Shown in pieces: positions 41,980-45,480 of a stretch of 45,480 nucleotides of DNA (position 1 is the stretch's first letter; every line of letters starts with the position of its first letter). The translations under genes and the position numbers were made by a program. The notes beneath the pieces were generated by a model that was not told the origin of the DNA, did no database searches, and saw only the letters and a program-made list of their open reading frames with translations. Location of the stretch: the IMG/VR virus record IMGVR_UViG_3300013306_000027, positions 1 to 45,480 of that record. One strand, written 5' to 3'. This DNA is from a virus.

Positions 41980-42922
41980 CGTGGATAGAGGTGCTGTTAC
42001 CGCACCAGATTCGTTGACATCGAAAACTGGAGTGGGTTCGAATGAACGCACATTAGCAGCGGCTTACTTTGCATTACCTCCTCCAGTTGCGGGTGCAACT
42101 CCTAGGAAGAAGTTCAAATTTCTTGCGTACAAAGGTGATGATGTAATTAGTGCGTTGAAGGATCTGTTTCATAAGAAGTGTGCATATTGCGAGTCTGACT
42201 TTGTTGCCTCCGGCCCCGCGGATATTGAACATTACCGCCCTAAGGGAGCTGTTCAGGAAGAAAAAACGCACTCTGGTTACTGGTGGTTGGCTAGTGATTG
42301 GACAAATCTTCTGTACAGTTGTATTGACTGTAATCGTAGACGACGCCATAGGGTCTATGCACCAGGTATGGCGTTGACCGCGATCGCTACCGCAACAATT
42401 AGATCTATTGGCAAAAAAAATTCATTTGCAGTTAATAAGGTTCGAGCATTAAAGTCGGGGGACTGCCTCGACTCAGAGGATCCGCTATTAATTGACCCAA
42501 CGCGTAGAGATCCGACTCAGCACCTGCGCTGGGTTTTTGACTTTTCAGTTACCCCTGATCTGTGTCCAGCCCTGGTTCAGCCGGTCAGCCATGGAAGCGT
42601 AAAAGATATATACGGCGTCGAGACAATTTCCGCACTCGCATTGAACAGACAAGGCTTGGTGGAGCAGAGAACTAAGCATCTTTTAGATTTAAGGGTTTTG
42701 CTGCGATATATTCAGGATGATATTGAGGCGGCTTTGTCGGAAAGCGGTCAAAATAGATCCCGGAGCATCGCTAGGGCAGTAGGTAAACTGGATGATTTGA
42801 AACGCAAGACTGCTGCAACTGAATGCTATTCTGAGATGACTAAAGCTTGGTTTATCGAAGCCGAACGATATCTAGAAAACTACTATCAGCAGCGGCTTGA
42901 AGAAATTTTAGCTGGTGAGTAA
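41972..42922 (+). CDS. Second PtuB-type HNH nuclease, 316 aa
   Basis: The HNH domain lies near residues 68-122: C70/C73 in KCAYCESDF, H87 in DIEHYRPKG and CIDC at 117-120. It is parallel in sequence to the HNH part of the preceding fusion (KCAYCESD, then HxRPK). The rest is helical with a basic C-terminal region. The ATG overlaps the upstream stop by eight bases, so both proteins are co-translated. It would supply a second nuclease subunit to the Septu-like complex. PtuB of Septu and of retron-associated pairs is the closest known relative by motif. Confidence 0.82.
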   Translation: MRNVDRGAVTAPDSLTSKTGVGSNERTLAAAYFALPPPVAGATPRKKFKFLAYKGDDVISALKDLFHKKCAYCESDFVASGPADIEHYRPKGAVQEEKTHSGYWWLASDWTNLLYSCIDCNRRRRHRVYAPGMALTAIATATIRSIGKKNSFAVNKVRALKSGDCLDSEDPLLIDPTRRDPTQHLRWVFDFSVTPDLCPALVQPVSHGSVKDIYGVETISALALNRQGLVEQRTKHLLDLRVLLRYIQDDIEAALSESGQNRSRSIARAVGKLDDLKRKTAATECYSEMTKAWFIEAERYLENYYQQRLEEILAGE

Positions 42923-43150
42923 TCTTGCTAGATATTTTCGCCAAGGATAGGGTTTGTATTTTTCTTATCGCACTTTTTAACGTCTAATTCTTAAGTCTTA
43001 TTCGGGCAATGGTCTCTAGGTGAAGTCAATCAAAAAGGGGCCAATGGAAGATCTCAATGTACAGTCGGTGAAATACCATGGCGCAACATCGGCTTGCAAA
43101 CTCAAGAGTGGACACACGCGTTAGTAATTCTCGTGCGCGAAATGGAGTTC

Positions 43151-43185
43151 ACCTCTCCCGCATCGTTATTCGATGCAGGGGAGGT
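43151..43185 (-). repeat. Large imperfect inverted repeat
   Basis: Two 15-base arms (ACCTCTCCCGCATCG and CGATGCAGGGGAGGT) surround TTATT, pairing at 13 positions plus one G-T. It lies 8 bases past the end of the broken integrase gene, on whose strand it could act as a terminator, though no T-run follows. Confidence 0.5.
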
Positions 43186-43193
43186 CAAGCAAT

Positions 43194-43826
43194 TTACTCA
43201 CCGAAAGGTTGAGTCACGAATATAGCCCAATCCGACATCATGGCCTGACGTTTCTCAAACGGATCCCCGCGAAAATAGGCTGCCTCCACCTTGTCTTGCC
43301 GCGTATGTGCCAAGGCCAACTCACAAACCTCTCGCGGATATTGGGTCGACTCCGCTGCCCAATCACGAAGCGTGGTGCGAAAGCCGTGCATGGTCAGGTC
43401 AGTACGATTCATGCGTCGGAGCGACATCAGCATTGACATATTGGACAGCGGTTTGCCTTCTCTGGCTCCAGGAAACAAATGGACATTTCCCTTAAGCCGT
43501 CTTAACCCATTGATCAGGTCCAGTGCTGCTTGACTCAGGGGCACGCGATGCTCCTTTGCAGCCTTCATCCGATGGGGGGGGTATTTACCAGACCTTTTTC
43601 TCCAGATCCAGCTCATCCCAAGTCGCTCCGAGTACTTCACTGGTCCTGCACGTGGTCAAAATGGTCAGCTGCATTGCTTTGTAGCTGAGGTCATCATGCT
43701 TGGCGATTTCTTTCATGAAGGCTGGCATCTCAACCCAAGGCAGGGCAGGGGGATGACCCACGGTTGTAACCTTCGAGCGAGGCGGGAGCAATTTATAGAG
43801 GTGTCCACGCCAATGAGCCGGGTTAG
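43194..43826 (-). pseudogene. Truncated, frameshifted tyrosine integrase (catalytic half only)
   Basis: Minus-strand frames give a P4-type integrase catalytic domain in two pieces. The first runs NPAHWRGHLYKLLPPRSKV to TCRTSEVLGATWDELDLEKKVW (with the first active-site Arg). After a frameshift at a run of eight C near 43577-43584, PHRMKAAKEHRVPLS follows, through HGFRTTLRDWA and LAHT to AYFRGDPFEKR (His, Arg, His and Tyr). The N-terminal arm- and core-binding domains are missing. It begins just after the intact integrase gene ends. Confidence 0.85.
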
Positions 43827-43851
43827 CTCACGATGACTGAATCTGTTGCGC

Positions 43852-45207
43852 CTAATCTATCAGTTTGACGGTTGTAAGAACCTCCAAGCGCTCGCCAAGT
43901 AATTTCCAAGCCGTAGCCATCTCGGCGGAGTAGCTGTGGCGCTGATATATTCGTTTCATTTTGTTGTCTTCAGTGTGATTGAGGCAGCGCTCAGCTACTT
44001 CCGGCAGAACCCCAAGAGCAGTCATCAGCGTTGCGCCGGTGCGGCGAAGATCGTGGGGTGTCCACTTGCCCCCCGGGAGTAGGAGTGCCTGAGCTTTGGC
44101 ACTGCGTCGACTCATGGTTCCTTGTTCTGGCTGACGTTGGCGGTCACCCAGTTGCTTGGTCACTGTTTTGGAGCAGACCGGACCACTGCTGTCCGTGTTT
44201 GGGTAGCACCAGGATGATTTGCCGTTGATGTGCCGAACTCGCTCGAATTGTGCCATTGCGAACCCCGATAGACTGATCACGTGTGGCTTGCCGTTTTTGC
44301 TATTTTCGCCAGGAATTAACCAGGTTTTTTGATCAAAATCGATATGCTCCCATTTGCTGCTCAGCAGCTCCCCGATACGACAGCAACTTGAGAGTGCAAT
44401 CCAGATCGCCGCTTCTGTGGTGGTCAGTAGGCCCGCCTTTGGAGCCTTCTGGGCCAAAGAACGAATTTCGTCATCATTCAAGACTCGATCGCGCTCGACA
44501 TCCTTACCACCAATCTTGGCTTTGCGAATCCCTGCGCTGGGATCGTGTTCGATTAAGTCTCGATCCACTGCAAATCGGAACATTTGACGCACCAGGGAAA
44601 AGGCTATTTTTGCAGCACGATTGACACCACGTGACAGCATTGCATCAGTTACTTCAGTGATGTGACCCTTCTTCACGTCTGCTACGGCCATAGGTCCAAG
44701 AAAAGGTAGTACATCTTTTTCGAACATTCGGCGCACTTCCGCACCACCATCTTTGCGATTGATCAGGTCAACTTTGGCCCAGTGCTCGAAGAGTTCCGTC
44801 ACGCTCTTTCTGGCCGCATGGCGGGCGAGTTCGGTTGCGGCATTCGCTTTCTCAGCGTCCAGTTGTGCCAGCTCGGCATCACGGGCAGCGATGCGAGCGG
44901 CTTCTTCAGCCTCAAGGTGTTCGCGAATATTTTTGATACCTGTTTTGTGTAGGCTAGCGAGCTCCATAGATTTTTGTCGTGCGTCCGACAGCGTCATGGT
45001 CGCGGCATCGTCTCCAGGTCCATAGGTTCCGATCGGCAAGGCGTATCGCTTGCCTGCGTCGTTGGTGTATTGGAAATAGAAAAGCCGCTCGCCGGCTGGG
45101 GTGATTCGAGCCAGAAGCGACCCATGGCCCCAAATTGCTACCTCACTCATCCATTTATGAGTGTGGCCAGGCTTCGCCTTCATCGCCTTATCTGTGAGAT
45201 TGGCCAC
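43852..45207 (-). CDS. int: Tyrosine recombinase / integrase of the island, 451 aa
   Basis: A GTG start follows AAGGA at 8 bases. The N-terminal arm-binding DUF4102-like domain (GHGSLLARITPAGERLFYFQYTNDAGKR) is followed by a coiled linker, a core-binding domain (about 135-235), and the catalytic domain with Arg in CCRIGELL, HDLRRTG, then LNHTEDNKMKRIYQRH giving the second His-type position and nucleophile Tyr. It would integrate and excise the island at the tRNA-Pro repeat. The gene reads inward from the right att. Arm-type repeats lie between its start and the att core, so integrase may control its own promoter. Confidence 0.92.
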   Translation of the reverse strand: MANLTDKAMKAKPGHTHKWMSEVAIWGHGSLLARITPAGERLFYFQYTNDAGKRYALPIGTYGPGDDAATMTLSDARQKSMELASLHKTGIKNIREHLEAEEAARIAARDAELAQLDAEKANAATELARHAARKSVTELFEHWAKVDLINRKDGGAEVRRMFEKDVLPFLGPMAVADVKKGHITEVTDAMLSRGVNRAAKIAFSLVRQMFRFAVDRDLIEHDPSAGIRKAKIGGKDVERDRVLNDDEIRSLAQKAPKAGLLTTTEAAIWIALSSCCRIGELLSSKWEHIDFDQKTWLIPGENSKNGKPHVISLSGFAMAQFERVRHINGKSSWCYPNTDSSGPVCSKTVTKQLGDRQRQPEQGTMSRRSAKAQALLLPGGKWTPHDLRRTGATLMTALGVLPEVAERCLNHTEDNKMKRIYQRHSYSAEMATAWKLLGERLEVLTTVKLID

Positions 45208-45220
45208 GGTAATAATCCTT

Positions 45221-45242
45221 GGTAGTGAATTGGTAGTGAATT
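45221..45242 (+). repeat. Right arm-type repeats (candidate integrase sites)
   Basis: Two perfect tandem copies of GGTAGTGAATT lie 13 bases before the integrase start. A 16-base stretch including the second copy matches the left-end repeat. They probably bind the integrase arm domain and may overlap its promoter. Confidence 0.6.
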
Positions 45243-45369
45243 GAGATGAGCTTTAGACGGATGATATCGGATGCTAATGGACATTGGTTAGAATAATGTC
45301 TAGTGTTTACAAAGGTGTATGAGAGTGTCTAGCATTTTGTGGGATGCCACTGGACGGCAATTCACCTTT

Positions 45370-45417
45370 ATGGGGTGCTAGGGGTAGAGTGTTCGAATCA
45401 CTCCGTCCCGACCATAT
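45370..45417 (+). repeat. Right attachment repeat (tRNA-Pro(GGG) 3' half)
   Basis: This perfect copy of 13276-13323 covers the tRNA-Pro(GGG) sequence from anticodon loop to CCA. The bases before it (CCTTT) do not pair with the GCTAG stem strand, so the tRNA homology stops at the anticodon loop here. It marks the right end of the island. Confidence 0.9.
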
Positions 45418-45423
45418 AATTCA

Positions 45424-45462
45424 AAGGGTTGCGAGATTTTATCTCGCGACCCTTTTTTATTT
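45424..45462 (+). terminator. Rho-independent terminator after the right att repeat
   Basis: A long stem (AAGGGT-GCGAGA with TCTCGC-ACCCTT, one internal mismatch) has a TTTTA loop and is followed by TTTTTATTTTT. It fits the native terminator of the tRNA-Pro gene in the empty site. Confidence 0.8.
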
Positions 45463-45480
45463 TTGGTCGTTTTTACCCCC

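Larger units (their letters stand above)
13276..45417. mobile_element. Integrative genomic island with defence cargo
   Basis: The island is bounded by a perfect 48-bp direct repeat made of the 3' half of a tRNA-Pro(GGG) gene. It has a tyrosine integrase at the right end, paired arm-type repeats just inside each end, an AlpA-type regulator, an HUH-type Rep and a non-coding origin candidate at the left end. Cargo includes a methyltransferase/DptFGH-like/Vsr operon, a HEPN-SNF2 plus sacsin-like pair and a Septu-like pair. There are no conjugation or capsid genes, so it would need help to transfer. It sits directly downstream of a prophage, probably in the same tRNA target. Confidence 0.85.

Noticed and set aside
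1-45480. CRISPR array
   Set aside because: No regularly spaced direct repeats with unique spacers were seen.

Overview
The window looks like part of a Pseudomonas (or close gammaproteobacterial) chromosome carrying two mobile elements in tandem. The evidence is the GC-rich codon use, a 3' fragment that reads as tRNA-Pro(GGG), a GH19 endolysin with a nested Rz/Rz1 pair, a podovirus-type virion gene order, and a P4/CP4-57-like island core (integrase, AlpA, YagK/YfjJ-type Rep).

Region 1 (1 to about 13.3 kb) is the right half of a prophage with short-tailed (podovirus-like) morphology. It runs from the end of an upstream virion gene through small head proteins, an adaptor, a nozzle-like protein, a GNAT-like protein, four ejection-type internal proteins and a tail fibre with a small accessory gene, to a lysis cassette (GH19 endolysin, Rz with nested Rz1). 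Two minus-strand moron-type genes interrupt the lysis region. A decayed SRAP (YedK/HMCES-like) pseudogene lies at the end. No tape measure, sheath or baseplate genes are visible.

Region 2 (13,276-45,417) is a genomic island of about 32 kb bounded by a 48-bp perfect direct repeat. The repeat is the 3' half of a tRNA-Pro(GGG) gene from the anticodon loop to CCA. Paired 11-bp direct repeats lie just inside both ends and look like integrase arm sites. The tyrosine integrase is at the right end, next to a broken second integrase. The left end holds a divergent pair of unknown genes around an iteron-like repeat cluster, an AlpA regulator, an origin-like non-coding stretch with a perfect 10-bp hairpin, and an HUH-type Rep (HxH and YxxK motifs).

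The island payload is mostly defence. A plus-strand pair (18,281-25,002) encodes a SNF2 helicase with an N-terminal Swt1-type HEPN domain and a sacsin-like GHKL ATPase with a degenerate HNH-like zinc site. A convergent minus-strand operon (36,371 to 25,043) encodes a C5-cytosine methyltransferase, a DptF-like AAA+ ATPase, an unknown DptG-position protein, a giant DptH-like protein with a PD-(D/E)XK-like nuclease segment and a C-terminal HerA/FtsK-type ATPase, and a Vsr endonuclease. It resembles a DptFGH restriction apparatus coupled to 5-methylcytosine instead of phosphorothioate, and is the best candidate for an undescribed system. Further right are a LexA-boxed, frameshifted small gene, a small membrane protein, a RadC-family protein lacking one metal-ligand His, a DUF932 protein and a zinc-ribbon/glycine-zipper protein. 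After these comes an AT-richer Septu-like pair in which one HNH nuclease is fused to the PtuA-type ATPase and a second HNH protein follows.

Family assignments are from motifs read by eye; no searches were run. DptF/G/H and Septu labels are inferences from domain content, size and gene order.
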